Part shown: one piece after another, positions 7,450 through 15,392 of the stretch | Numbering within the stretch: the stretch's first letter is position 1 | Layout: each line of letters starts with the position of its first letter | DNA from: Pseudomonas sp. BN417 | GTDB taxonomy: Bacteria; Pseudomonadota; Gammaproteobacteria; Pseudomonadales; Pseudomonadaceae | DNA length: 64,000 nt | NCBI RefSeq assembly: GCF_029871205.1 | Contig: NZ_SSOJ01000041.1 | Span: 24,990-88,989 of the forward strand | Reading direction: 5' to 3' | The notes under the pieces: generated by a model | What the model was told of the DNA's origin: nothing | The model's input: the letters and a program-made list of their open reading frames with translations, nothing else | The model's database searches: none | Position numbers and translations under genes: made by a program

Positions 7450-8406
7450 TCAGCTCCGGGGAATGCCCAACCTCAGGCTGTATTCGACCACGGCCTTCTC
7501 GTCGGCCGCGACGCGCTCCGGCAGGAATTCGCGGAGGAACTCCACCCAGGTGCGGATCTTCGCATCGAGGAACTGCCGTGACGGGTAGAGCGCGTAGATG
7601 CCCAGGGGGAACAGGCTGTAATGGGGCAGCACGCGCACCAGGCTGCCGTCCTTGAGGCCGCTGATGGCCGAGTACACCGGCAGCACGCCGACGCCGATGC
7701 CGGCCTTGATGGCCTCGGTCATGGCGTCGGCGGTGTTCACCTGGAAGGGCGTCTGGTTGACACTGACCATCTCCTGGCCGTCCGGGCCTTCGAACAGCCA
7801 CTTGTCCAGCGACATCACATTGTTCACCAGGCGCAGGCAGCGGTGCTTCGAGAGCTCCGAGGGCAGGCGCGGCGCGCCGTGCTTCTCGATATAGCCGGGG
7901 GAGGCGCAGAGCACGCTGTAGGTGGTGCCCAGCTGCTTGGAAATGAAGCCCGAGTCCGGCAGCTCCTGGGCGATGACCACGGAGATGTCGTAACCCTCGT
8001 CGAGTATGTCGGTGGTGCGGTTGGCCAAGGTCAGGTCGAAGCTCACGTCCGGGTACTTCTCGCTGTACTGGGCGATGGCCTTGATCAGGTAGTGCTGGCC
8101 GATGCCGGTCATGGCGTGGACCTTGAGGTTGCCCACCGGGCGCGCGTGGGCCTCGCTGGCCTCGGCTTCGGCCTCCTCGATGTAGCCGAGGATCTGCTCG
8201 CAGCGCAGCAGGTAGCGCTGGCCGGCTTCGGTCAGGGCGATGCGGCGGGTGGTGCGGTGCAGCAGGCGGGTACGCAGGTGGGTTTCGAGGGTGGCCACCG
8301 CGCGGGAGATGTACGAGGTGGTGAGGTCCATGCGCTGGGCGGCGGCGGTGAAGCTGCCAGTCTCCGCCACGCAGACGAAGGCGCGCATGTTGAAGAGGAT
8401 GTCCAT
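7450..8406 (-). CDS. LysR-family regulator divergent from efflux operon (AaeR-like)
   Basis: A 318-residue LysR protein. The HTH region (about residues 5-60) includes FTAAAQRMDLTTSYISRAVATLE and LLHRTTRRIALT. The effector domain runs from about residue 90 to 295. The start is the ATG at 8406 (MDILFNMRAF), which aligns with the usual LysR beginning; a longer frame to 8481 lacks support. It is transcribed away from the outer-membrane factor/FUSC/DUF1656/HlyD operon. This is the same arrangement as aaeR and aaeXAB of enterobacteria, so it is the likely aromatic-acid-responsive activator of that operon. The substrate is inferred, not shown. Confidence 0.88.
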   Translation of the reverse strand: MDILFNMRAFVCVAETGSFTAAAQRMDLTTSYISRAVATLETHLRTRLLHRTTRRIALTEAGQRYLLRCEQILGYIEEAEAEASEAHARPVGNLKVHAMTGIGQHYLIKAIAQYSEKYPDVSFDLTLANRTTDILDEGYDISVVIAQELPDSGFISKQLGTTYSVLCASPGYIEKHGAPRLPSELSKHRCLRLVNNVMSLDKWLFEGPDGQEMVSVNQTPFQVNTADAMTEAIKAGIGVGVLPVYSAISGLKDGSLVRVLPHYSLFPLGIYALYPSRQFLDAKIRTWVEFLREFLPERVAADEKAVVEYSLRLGIPRS

Positions 8407-8583
8407 GGAGGGTCCTGGCCCGGGAGGGATGCGAATTTTGTCACGAAGTGTGTCCGGGATTATGGCTGATTCAGTACACAATGCTTCATCTATCCGTCGC
8501 CTTATCCTCGCTCCCGCCCGGCCCTAGAATCGCCGCCGTTCCAGGCCTCGTTCCTGGTTTTCCAGCCCGCAGGATATGCCGCA

Positions 8584-10092
8584 GTGCACCGCAATCCTTG
8601 GCCCGGCGTCGCCCGCGCCAGTCTGTTCGCCGTTGTTTCGCTCCTCTCCGCCTGTATCGACAGCCAGGGCATCGCGCCACAGGCCAATCGCCTGGACGCC
8701 GCCCAGCTTGACCCCGGCTTGGCCATCCGCCGCGCCGAGCACGATGCCGCCTGGCCCAGCGCCCAGTGGTGGCGCGCCTATGGCGACCCGCAGCTGGACG
8801 CCTGGATGGATCAGGCCCTGGCCGGCAGCCCCAGCCTGGCCATGGCCGCCGCGCGGGTGCGCCAGGCCCGCGCCCTGGCCGGGGTGGTCGAGTCCGCCGA
8901 GCAGCCCCAGGTCAACCTGGACGCCAGCCTGCAGCACAAGCGCTGGCCGGACGACTTCTTCTACGGCCCCGGCGACCTGGCCCGCACCACCACCTGGAAC
9001 AACACCAGCCTGCTCGGCTTCAGCTATGACCTCGACCTCTGGGGCCGCGAGCGCAGCCGCAGCCACCAGGCCCTGGACCAGACCCAGGTGGCCGTGGCCG
9101 AGGCGCGCATGGCGGCGCTGGAGTTGCAGGGCAACCTGGTGCGCAACTACATCCGCCTGGCGCTGCTGCATGCCGAGCGCGATGTCGCTCAGGCCAACCT
9201 TGCACAACAGGAACAAATCCTGCGCCTGGCCGAGCGGCGCCTGCGGGATGGCATAGGCACCCGCCTGGAGGTCAGCCGCGCCGAAGCGCCGCTGCCGGAA
9301 ACCCATCGCCAGCTGGATGCCCTGGGCGAGTCCATCGCCCTGGTGCGCAACCAACTGGCGGCACTGGCCGGCAAGGGGCCGGGGGAGGGCGAACGCCTGC
9401 AACGGCCCACGCTCGCCCTGCAGAATCTCCCCGGCCTGCCGGCGCATCTACCGCTGGAACTGCTCGGCCGCCGCCCGGACCTGGTGGCCAGCCGCTGGCA
9501 GGTCGCCGCTCAGGCTCGCGGAATCGAAGTCGCCAAGGCCGGCTTCTACCCGAACATCAACCTGCTCGGCGGCCTGGGTTCCAACGCCACCCAGGGCGGC
9601 ATGCTGGATTTCCTCCGCTACGACAAGCTCACCTACGGCCTGGGTCCCGCCCTCAGCCTGCCGGTGTTCGATGGCGGACTGCGGCGTGGCGAACTGGGTG
9701 CGGCCGCCGCCGGCTATGACCTGGCGGTGGAGCAGTACAACCAGACCCTGGTTGGCGCCTTGCAACAGGTGGCCGATGCCCTGGTGCGCATCAAGTCCTT
9801 GCGCCAGCAGCAGGAGCTGGCTGCCGAGGCAGTGGCAGCGGCGCAGAAGACCTGCGACCTCGCGCTGCTGGCCCAGCAGCGCGGGCTCACCGATTTCGAT
9901 GCGGTGCTGGAAACCCAGCCCACCCTGTTCCAGCGCCAGCTCCAACAGCAGCAAGTGCGCGCGGCGCTGCTCGGCGCCCAGGCCGAGCTGTTGCTGGCCC
10001 TCGGCGGTGGCGTGCTGCCTGAGCCCGCCGGCCCGGCCGATACGAGCCTGGCCCCGCAGGAACCGCGCCTGCGCTTTCTCCCCAAGCCCTGA
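8584..10092 (+). CDS. NodT/OprM-family outer-membrane efflux lipoprotein
   Basis: A 502-residue outer membrane factor for a tripartite pump. The start is a GTG with an AGGA site. A signal sequence and lipobox LLSAC place the acylated cysteine at residue 24. Two OEP repeats follow (about 60-260 and 280-480), with the typical WWRAYGDPQLDAWMDQAL start and LLGRRPDLVASRWQVAAQ second-repeat opening. It forms the TolC-like channel through the outer membrane. It is the first gene of a four-gene operon, with nine bases before the FUSC gene. Confidence 0.9.
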   Translation: MHRNPWPGVARASLFAVVSLLSACIDSQGIAPQANRLDAAQLDPGLAIRRAEHDAAWPSAQWWRAYGDPQLDAWMDQALAGSPSLAMAAARVRQARALAGVVESAEQPQVNLDASLQHKRWPDDFFYGPGDLARTTTWNNTSLLGFSYDLDLWGRERSRSHQALDQTQVAVAEARMAALELQGNLVRNYIRLALLHAERDVAQANLAQQEQILRLAERRLRDGIGTRLEVSRAEAPLPETHRQLDALGESIALVRNQLAALAGKGPGEGERLQRPTLALQNLPGLPAHLPLELLGRRPDLVASRWQVAAQARGIEVAKAGFYPNINLLGGLGSNATQGGMLDFLRYDKLTYGLGPALSLPVFDGGLRRGELGAAAAGYDLAVEQYNQTLVGALQQVADALVRIKSLRQQQELAAEAVAAAQKTCDLALLAQQRGLTDFDAVLETQPTLFQRQLQQQQVRAALLGAQAELLLALGGGVLPEPAGPADTSLAPQEPRLRFLPKP

Positions 10093-10101
10093 GGAATCTC
10101 C

Positions 10102-12342
10102 ATGGTGCACACCTTCAACCGCGCGCTGGCCGAGTGGGCGCGCAGTGACGGCCTGACCTGGGCCTTCATCTTCAAGGCCCTGCTCACCGCCTTCCTCGCC
10201 CTCTGGCTGGCCTACCGCCTGGAACTGCCGCAGCCGGGTACCGTACTGGTGACGGTGTTCATCGTCATGCAGCCGCAGAGCGGCCAGGTCCTGGCCAAGA
10301 GCTTCTACCGCATCGTAGGCACCCTGCTGGGGCTGACGGTGATGGTGGCGCTGATCGCCCTGTTCAACCAGGAACGGGTGCTGTTCATGCTCTGCCTGGC
10401 CATCTGGATCGGCCTGTGCACCGCCGGTGCCGCACGCTATCGCGACTTTCGCGGCTACGCCTGCGTGCTGGCCGGCTACACGGCGGTGATGATCGGCCTG
10501 CCGGCCACCAGTCACCCCGACGACGCCTTCATGCTCGCCCTCTGGCGGGTACTGGAGATCACCCTGGGGATTCTCTGCACCGGCCTGGTCAACGGCCTGA
10601 TCCTGCCGCAGAGCACCAGCACCGACCTGCGCAATACCCTGCACGGGCGCTTCCGCGACTTCGCCGCCTTCGCCTGCGAGGGCCTGGCCGGCAGCCTCGA
10701 CACCGCCCGCTTCGATGCCCACAACGCGCGCTTCGCCGCCGCCGCGGTGAGTCTCGAGAACATGCGCAGCGCCACCGCCTTCGAAGATCCGCACATGCGC
10801 ATGCGCAGTGGCCGGCTGGCGCGGTTGAACAACGAGTTCATGGTGCTTTCCACCCGCTTTCATGGCCTGCACCAGTTGCTCCGGCGCCTGGCCAATGAGT
10901 CGCCCGGCGCGCCGACCCCACCTGTAGGAGCGAGCTCTGCTCGCGAAAGCTCGCTCGCCAGCAGAGCTGGCTCCTACGGTGGTGGCGTGGTGCTGGAGGC
11001 GCTGCAGCCTTGTCTCGCGGAAGTCTCCGGCCTGCTGGCGCCACTGCGCGACCGCCTCAGCAGCGAGGCCGACGCGGCACAACTGGCTACACGCCTGGAG
11101 GCCTGCAAGCAGGAGCTGATGGAGCTGATCCGTGCCGGCCGCGCGCGACTGGCCATGCAGCAGCCCAGTGAGGCGCAGGGCCTGGACTTCGATACCGCCG
11201 CCGAGCTGCTCTATCGCTTCGCCGACGACCTGCACAACTACGCCCAGACCCATGCCTCGCTGCTGGACGACCACCATGCCCGCGAGCAGTGGAAGGAAAG
11301 CTTCCGGCCCCGCGCCAACGCCGTGGCCGCCGCGGTGGCAGGGCTGCGCAGCAGCCTGCTGATCCTCCTGCTCAGCCTGTTCTGGATGGCCACCGCCTGG
11401 CCCAGCGGCGGCACCTTCGCCATGACCGTGGGCATGGTGTCGGCCCTGGCGTCGTCGTCCTCCAACCCCAGGCGTCTGTCGTTGCAACTCACCCTGGGTG
11501 CCTTCGGCGGCGCCTGCCTCGGCATCCTGATGACCTTCTGGGTATTGCCCGAACTGGATGGTTTTGCGCTGCTTTGCTGTGCCCTGGCGCCGGTGGTCGC
11601 CCTCGGCGCCTACATGCTCTCGCGGCCGCAACTGGCCGGTGCCGGGCTGGGCCTGCTGGTGTGGTTCAGCATGACCTCCATGCCGGCCAACCAGACCCTG
11701 TTCGACCCCCATCGGGTGCTCAACGAATACCTGGCCTCGGTGCTCTCCATGGCCATCGCCACCGCCGCGGCCGCCGTGCTGTTGCCGCCCAACCGCCCCT
11801 GGCTCTGGCGGCGCCTGGAACGCGATCTGCGCATGTGCGTGGTGAACGCCGTGAGCGGGCGGATGAAGGGCCTGGTATCCGGCTTCGAAAGCGGCACCCG
11901 CGACCTGCTGAACCAGGCCTACCTGTATTCCGCCGGGCGTCCCGACGTGCAGCGCCAGCTGCTGCGCTGGATGTTCCTGGTGCAGGAGGTCGGCCATGCG
12001 GTGATCGAGTTGCGCCTGGAGCAGGCGCGCCTGCCGGCGCTGTCCTGCTACGCCGAGTCCATGCCCTGGCGCAACGCCATCCGCGCCATGGGCCGGGCCC
12101 TGATACGGCTGTTCATCCAGCCGTCCGAGGCCAACCGCCAGCGCGCACTGGCCGCCGTGGAGCAGGCCATCGACAGCGTACGGACCACCGCCGAGCCCTG
12201 TGCGCCACAGTTCGAGACTTCGCCCCTGCGTCGTCTGCAGAGCTACCTGCATTTCATCCGCACCTCGCTGCTCGATCCGCAGACGCCGCTGGCCGTCGCT
12301 GACGAACCGGCCCCTGCGCAAGGATTCGCCCATGCCACGTGA
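10102..12342 (+). CDS. FUSC-family inner-membrane efflux protein (AaeB-like)
   Basis: A 746-residue inner-membrane pump. The N-terminal membrane block (about residues 20-175) contains the FUSC-typical GTVLVTVFIVMQPQSGQVLAKS segment. A long soluble region (about 180-400) and a second membrane block (about 410-565) follow, then a C-terminal cytosolic domain. It matches the p-hydroxybenzoate efflux AaeB/FusB class. The operon partners DUF1656 and HlyD support aromatic acid export. Residues 275-292 are encoded by a 54-nt REP palindrome pair inserted in frame, so this copy carries an extra 18-residue segment in the soluble region. The stop overlaps the next gene. Confidence 0.9.
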   Translation: MVHTFNRALAEWARSDGLTWAFIFKALLTAFLALWLAYRLELPQPGTVLVTVFIVMQPQSGQVLAKSFYRIVGTLLGLTVMVALIALFNQERVLFMLCLAIWIGLCTAGAARYRDFRGYACVLAGYTAVMIGLPATSHPDDAFMLALWRVLEITLGILCTGLVNGLILPQSTSTDLRNTLHGRFRDFAAFACEGLAGSLDTARFDAHNARFAAAAVSLENMRSATAFEDPHMRMRSGRLARLNNEFMVLSTRFHGLHQLLRRLANESPGAPTPPVGASSARESSLASRAGSYGGGVVLEALQPCLAEVSGLLAPLRDRLSSEADAAQLATRLEACKQELMELIRAGRARLAMQQPSEAQGLDFDTAAELLYRFADDLHNYAQTHASLLDDHHAREQWKESFRPRANAVAAAVAGLRSSLLILLLSLFWMATAWPSGGTFAMTVGMVSALASSSSNPRRLSLQLTLGAFGGACLGILMTFWVLPELDGFALLCCALAPVVALGAYMLSRPQLAGAGLGLLVWFSMTSMPANQTLFDPHRVLNEYLASVLSMAIATAAAAVLLPPNRPWLWRRLERDLRMCVVNAVSGRMKGLVSGFESGTRDLLNQAYLYSAGRPDVQRQLLRWMFLVQEVGHAVIELRLEQARLPALSCYAESMPWRNAIRAMGRALIRLFIQPSEANRQRALAAVEQAIDSVRTTAEPCAPQFETSPLRRLQSYLHFIRTSLLDPQTPLAVADEPAPAQGFAHAT
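10924..10977. repeat. REP pair (BIME) inside a coding region
   Basis: GTAGGAGCGAGCTCTGCTCG is followed after a short centre by the inverse, ending in GAGCTGGCTCCTAC. The 54 bases equal 18 codons, so the FUSC frame is kept. Related GTAGGAGC palindromes occur at 18884-18933, 57218-57243 and 59439-59515 in intergenic DNA, which shows this is a genomic repeat and not native gene sequence. Confidence 0.85.
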
Positions 12343-12532
12343 GATCGCCCTGCACGGTGTCTATCTGCCGAGCCTGACCCTGCTGTTCCTGGTCGCCTTC
12401 CTGCTGGGCTGGGCGCTGGACCGGCTGTTCGCCTGGTGCGGCCTTTACCGCCACGCCTGGCACCCGGCGCTGCTGCGCGTCGGTCTGTTCACCTGCCTGT
12501 ATGGCGCCCTGGCGCTGACCATCTACCGTTGA
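12332..12532 (+). CDS. DUF1656 small membrane protein (AaeX-like)
   Basis: A 66-residue protein with two predicted helices and the DUF1656 pattern EIALHGVYLPSLTLLFLVAF near the N-terminus. It is equivalent in size and place to AaeX of the enterobacterial aromatic acid efflux operon. Its ATG lies inside the end of the FUSC gene (11-base overlap), and the HlyD gene begins eight bases after it. Its exact job in the pump is unknown. Confidence 0.88.
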   Translation: MPREIALHGVYLPSLTLLFLVAFLLGWALDRLFAWCGLYRHAWHPALLRVGLFTCLYGALALTIYR

Positions 12533-12539
12533 GGCCCCC

Positions 12540-13451
12540 ATGTCCCTGAAACGAATCCTCAGTGTCGGCGTGACCCTGTTCATCCTCGCCCTGGCGGTAC
12601 TGCTGGTGCGCGCCCTCTGGCTGCACTACATGGACTCCCCCTGGACCCGCGACGGCCGGGTGCGCGCCGACGTGATCAACATCGCTCCGGATGTGGCCGG
12701 ACTGGTGGTGGAGGTGCCGGCGCAGGATAACCAGAAGGTCGAGGCCGGCGACCTGCTGTTGCGCATCGATCCATCCCACTACGAGGTGGCGGTGAAGCAG
12801 GCCGAGGCCCTGGTAGCGGCACGCAAGGCGGCGCTGGAAATGCGCAAGGTCAATGCCGACCGCCGCGCCGACATGGACGACTTGGTAGTCTCCCGCGAGA
12901 GCCGCGAGGACGCCGGCCACCTGGCCGCCGCCGCCCTGGCCGAATACCAGGAGGCCCAGGCCGCATTGGATGCGGCCAGGCTCAACCTGGCGCGTACCGA
13001 AGTGCGCGCGCCGGTGGCCGGGCATATCACCAACCTCAACGTCTACAAGGGCGATTACGCCGCCAGGGGCGAAGCCAGCATGGCCCTGGTGGACGACCGC
13101 TCCTTCTACGTCAACGGCTATTTCGAGGAGACCCGCCTGCCGCACATCAAGGTTGGCGATCACGCCGAGCTGCGGCTGATGAGTGGTGAGCGCCTGCGCG
13201 GCCGGGTGGACAGCATCGCGCGCGGCATCTATGACCGCGACAACCCGGAAAGCCGCGAGCTGATCGCCGATGTGAACCCCACCTTCAACTGGGTGCGCCT
13301 GGCGCAGCGGGTGCCGGTGCGCATCCACCTGGACGAGGTACCCGAAGGCGTACTGCTGGCCGCCGGCATGACCTGCACCGTGGTGATAGGGGAAGAGGGC
13401 GCGGAACCGGAAACTTCCGGCTTTCTCAACGGATTGTTGTTTGCCCAGTAA
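12540..13451 (+). CDS. HlyD/MFP-family periplasmic adaptor (AaeA-like)
   Basis: A 303-residue membrane fusion protein. One N-terminal anchor helix (about residues 8-28) is followed by the lipoyl half-motif with VNIAPDVAGLVVEVPAQDNQ. A coiled-coil hairpin (about 85-145) and the second lipoyl half with TEVRAPVAGHITNLNV (about 150-165) come next. Beta-barrel segments finish the protein. It would bridge the FUSC pump and the outer-membrane factor. It is last in the operon, so all three tripartite components plus DUF1656 are present. Confidence 0.9.
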   Translation: MSLKRILSVGVTLFILALAVLLVRALWLHYMDSPWTRDGRVRADVINIAPDVAGLVVEVPAQDNQKVEAGDLLLRIDPSHYEVAVKQAEALVAARKAALEMRKVNADRRADMDDLVVSRESREDAGHLAAAALAEYQEAQAALDAARLNLARTEVRAPVAGHITNLNVYKGDYAARGEASMALVDDRSFYVNGYFEETRLPHIKVGDHAELRLMSGERLRGRVDSIARGIYDRDNPESRELIADVNPTFNWVRLAQRVPVRIHLDEVPEGVLLAAGMTCTVVIGEEGAEPETSGFLNGLLFAQ

Positions 13452-13567
13452 ATAGTCCTTGTGGTGTTTGGCGCTGTTTAGAAAATTGCCCGCTCAATAA
13501 AATAGTCCCGCCTCCCACGACGAGGCGACGCTGCCGTAAAACTTCACCGACAGGTGTTGCGCTGTAC

Positions 13568-13598
13568 CTTCGGCCAGTTCGTGGAGAGCTGGCCGAAG
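13568..13598. terminator. 10-bp perfect inverted repeat after efflux operon
   Basis: CTTCGGCCAG pairs with CTGGCCGAAG around an 11-base loop, followed by TTTCAACTT. It could end the efflux operon or lie in the leader of the DUF2790 gene. The poor T-tract makes a classical terminator uncertain. Confidence 0.45.
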
Positions 13599-13630
13599 TT
13601 TCAACTTAAAAGCACTCGGGAATACATCCA

Positions 13631-13876
13631 ATGAAAGCTTTTGCCTTGCTGGCGCTGACCGGCATGTCGTCCTTCGCCCTGGCTGCGGAGCCGGCGGAAA
13701 CTGCCGTCGAGCAGTACCACTACGGCATGGAGCTGGATATCGCCAGGGTCATTTCCCGCAGCGAAATCCCCGATGTTTGCGGAATAGTCCCCGCCTATAT
13801 GACGTACGAAGATCACCAGGGAAAAGTTCATCGCCTGGAATATATGGTGTTCGGCCAGGGTTGCAGTAACGGTTGA
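13631..13876 (+). CDS. DUF2790 small secreted protein
   Basis: An 81-residue precursor with an N-terminal signal peptide (MKAFALLALTGMSSFALA, cleavage predicted near residue 18-20). The short mature chain bears the DUF2790 features: YHYGMELDIARVIS, then CGIVPAYMTYEDHQG and a second cysteine near the C-terminus, giving a likely periplasmic disulfide. The family is largely restricted to Pseudomonas, and several members respond to copper or other envelope stress. Function is unknown. It appears to be a single-gene unit. Confidence 0.82.
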   Translation: MKAFALLALTGMSSFALAAEPAETAVEQYHYGMELDIARVISRSEIPDVCGIVPAYMTYEDHQGKVHRLEYMVFGQGCSNG

Positions 13877-13991
13877 TTCTGCGGTTGTAATTCTTTTGAC
13901 GGAATGCCCGGCTGTTGAAAGTCGGGCGTTGTCGTTTCTGGGGGGATGGATTTATCGCGGTATTGTTCAGGTGGCGGAGCGTTGGGCAAGA

Positions 13992-14093
13992 CCTTGTGGG
14001 GGCGAATTCATTCGCGAAGCAGGCCGAAGGCCTGCCCTTCGATCTCCAAGGGGGCAGCTACGCCGCCCTTGGCGAATGAATTCGCCCCCACAG
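13992..14093. repeat. Inverted pair of REP-like elements
   Basis: A forward GTGGGGGCGAATTCATTCGC copy at about 13996-14015 and an inverted copy at about 14072-14091 enclose a spacer rich in short palindromes. The pair abuts the LuxR gene fragment. Confidence 0.75.
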
Positions 14094-14108
14094 AAAAGCC
14101 AATCCCCG

Positions 14109-14306
14109 TCACCCCTCCTGCGCCTTCAGGACCAGCCCGAACAGCTCCGACTGCGACTTGATCCCCTGCTTGCTGTAGATGTGCTTGCAGTGGACCTTCA
14201 CCGTCTCCGCGGAGATTTCCAGCTTGCGGGCGATCTCCTTGCTGGAGCAGCCGCTCAGCATCAGCCGGCCCACCTCCAGTTCGCGGGCGGTGAGGGCGGT
14301 TTCCAC
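14109..14306 (-). pseudogene. LuxR-type HTH fragment (C-terminal remnant)
   Basis: On the minus strand about 65 codons encode only a LuxR/FixJ DNA-binding domain: LTARELEVGRLMLSGCSSKE, then IARKLEISAETVKVH and the family end. Upstream of the conserved valine at about 14304-14306 the homology stops at once. The opposite strand then carries a permease C-terminus. No N-terminal sensor domain is present. The fragment could be expressed as a small HTH protein, but a remnant is more likely. Confidence 0.75.
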
Positions 14307-14581
14307 CTTCTGCCCGGCGCCTTCCTGGCCTTCACCCTGGTGAACCTCTCGGTGATCTTCCACTACTGGCTGAACGGCGAACGCCGCGGCCCGCGCGAGC
14401 TGGTGCGTTTCTGTTGTTCCCGCTGGTGGGGATGGTGGCGACCCTCTGGCTGATGGCCAGCCTGGACCACCTGGCGATCATCCTCGGCCTGTCCTGGCTG
14501 GCGCTGGGGGTGATCTACCTTGGCTGGCTGACCGGCGGCTTCCGCCGCCAACCGCCGGAGCTGAGTTTCGAAGAGGCTTGA
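14307..14581 (+). pseudogene. Amino-acid permease C-terminal fragment with frameshift
   Basis: The plus strand encodes AFLAFTLVNLSVIFHYWLNG in one frame up to about 14411. It then continues only in another frame as FPLVGMVATLWLMASLDHLA and on to the natural-looking end SFEEA at TGA 14579-14581. One missing C at about 14411 explains the shift. This is the last two or three helices of an APC-family permease whose N-terminal part is gone. It meets the LuxR fragment tail to break point, which marks a deletion or rearrangement junction. It is not a copy of the intact permease at 44390-45889. Confidence 0.75.
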
Positions 14582-14650
14582 TGCACCGGGGCGGGCGCCA
14601 TGCGCTCGTCCCTTCCTCTTCTCGCGGCTGCTGCATTCCGTTGATTTTTC

Positions 14651-14665
14651 GTTAAAATCTTCACG
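14651..14665. promoter_or_regulatory. Degenerate TTAA-N4-TTAA operator upstream of hpaR
   Basis: GTTAAAATCTTCACG matches 13 of 15 positions of the GTTAATATCTTAACG element found upstream of the MFS gene at 32672-32686. It lies about 25 bases before the hpaR ATG, consistent with autoregulation by HpaR. Confidence 0.4.
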
Positions 14666-14688
14666 ATGTTCCCCGGACCCAAGCCGCC

Positions 14689-15111
14689 ATGCCCATTCCA
14701 AGACCCTCGCTGACCCTCACCCTCCTGCAAGCCCGCGAAGCGGCCATGAGCTTCTTCCGCCCCTTGCTGAACCAGCACGACCTGACCGAACAGCAGTGGC
14801 GGGTGATCCGCCTGCTGCGCCAGCACGGCGAGCTGGAGAGCTACCAGCTCGCCGACCTCGCCTGCATCCTCAAGCCGAGCATGACCGGCGTACTGGCACG
14901 CCTGGAGCGCGACGGCATGGTCGTTCGCCGCAAGGCGCCGCAGGACCAGCGCCGCGTGCTGGTGAACCTGACCGAAAAGGGCCAGCAATGCTTCGTCTCC
15001 ATGAGCGAAGGCATGGAGAGCAACTACCAGAAGATCCAGGAGCAGTTCGGCGAGGAGAAGCTCAAGCAGCTCTTCGAACTGCTCAACGAGCTGAAGCAGA
15101 TCAAGCCCTGA
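14689..15111 (+). CDS. hpaR: HpaR, MarR-family repressor of homoprotocatechuate degradation
   Basis: A 140-residue MarR protein. The winged HTH spans about residues 35-100, with LTEQQWRVIRLLR, the recognition-helix region LKPSMTGVLARLERDGMVVR and the wing KAPQDQRRVLVNLT. The family name comes from the HPA cluster of E. coli, where it represses the meta-cleavage operon until HPA or homoprotocatechuate binds. Here it heads a plus-strand group with a C2/C1 hydroxylase and faces the hpaG-I operon. A degenerate copy of the putative operator lies upstream of the gene. Confidence 0.9.
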   Translation: MPIPRPSLTLTLLQAREAAMSFFRPLLNQHDLTEQQWRVIRLLRQHGELESYQLADLACILKPSMTGVLARLERDGMVVRRKAPQDQRRVLVNLTEKGQQCFVSMSEGMESNYQKIQEQFGEEKLKQLFELLNELKQIKP

Positions 15112-15120
15112 GAGGCTCCC

Positions 15121-15206
15121 GTAGGATGGGTGGAGCGGAGCGATACCCATCACTCGACCCTGATGGGTATCGCCGAGCTCGCGGAACGCCGCCCGACCCA
15201 TCCTAC
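15121..15206. repeat. GTAGGATGGGT-type inverted repeat element
   Basis: GTAGGATGGGTGGAGCGGAG at the left and the inverse ending in GACCCATCCTAC at the right enclose internal ATACCCATC/GATGGGTAT arms. The same element recurs at 39581-39658. It lies between hpaR and the C2 gene. Confidence 0.75.
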
Positions 15207-15371
15207 ATATTGGTTCTGCGCTCCATGAAAAGTGCAATCTAGACTCCGTAACGTCCATTCTTGGGGCTCGGCACCCCATCCCATAATCGCCCTGCACCCA
15301 CTTGGGTTACCGCCTTCGGCAGCGGCCTGATCCGGCTATCAGGACCGCTTCGACCCGACGGCGCCACCTCT

Positions 15372-15379
15372 AACAATAA
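15372..15379 (+). promoter_or_regulatory. Candidate Hfq/Crc CA motif before C2 gene
   Basis: AACAATAA fits the AAnAAnAA catabolite activity motif and lies 14 bases before the ATG at 15393. In Pseudomonas such motifs at translation starts mediate catabolite repression by Hfq and Crc. Confidence 0.4.
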
Positions 15380-15392
15380 GCAGGGCTCCGAC

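Noticed and set aside
7298..7801. Minus-strand frame containing the peptide CGGEFIR
   Set aside because: CGGEFIR is the translation of the REP-like element, and the rest is antisense to or out of frame with the LysR gene; the peptide recurs wherever the element lies in an open frame.
9448..12333. Very long open frame on the minus strand opposite the outer-membrane factor and FUSC genes
   Set aside because: It is the antisense shadow of two well supported genes; its translation is rich in Gln, Gly, His and Ala with no domain, as expected from high-GC codon bias.
14109..14363. LuxR HTH frame as an intact small regulator
   Set aside because: Homology stops abruptly at about 14306 and the codons beyond it are antisense to a permease fragment, so it is better read as a remnant.
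15261..15392. Longer N-terminus for the C2 hydroxylase from an ATG at 15261
   Set aside because: The extra 44 residues do not resemble the N-terminus of the characterised enzyme and the stretch looks like leader DNA with an A-rich regulatory motif.
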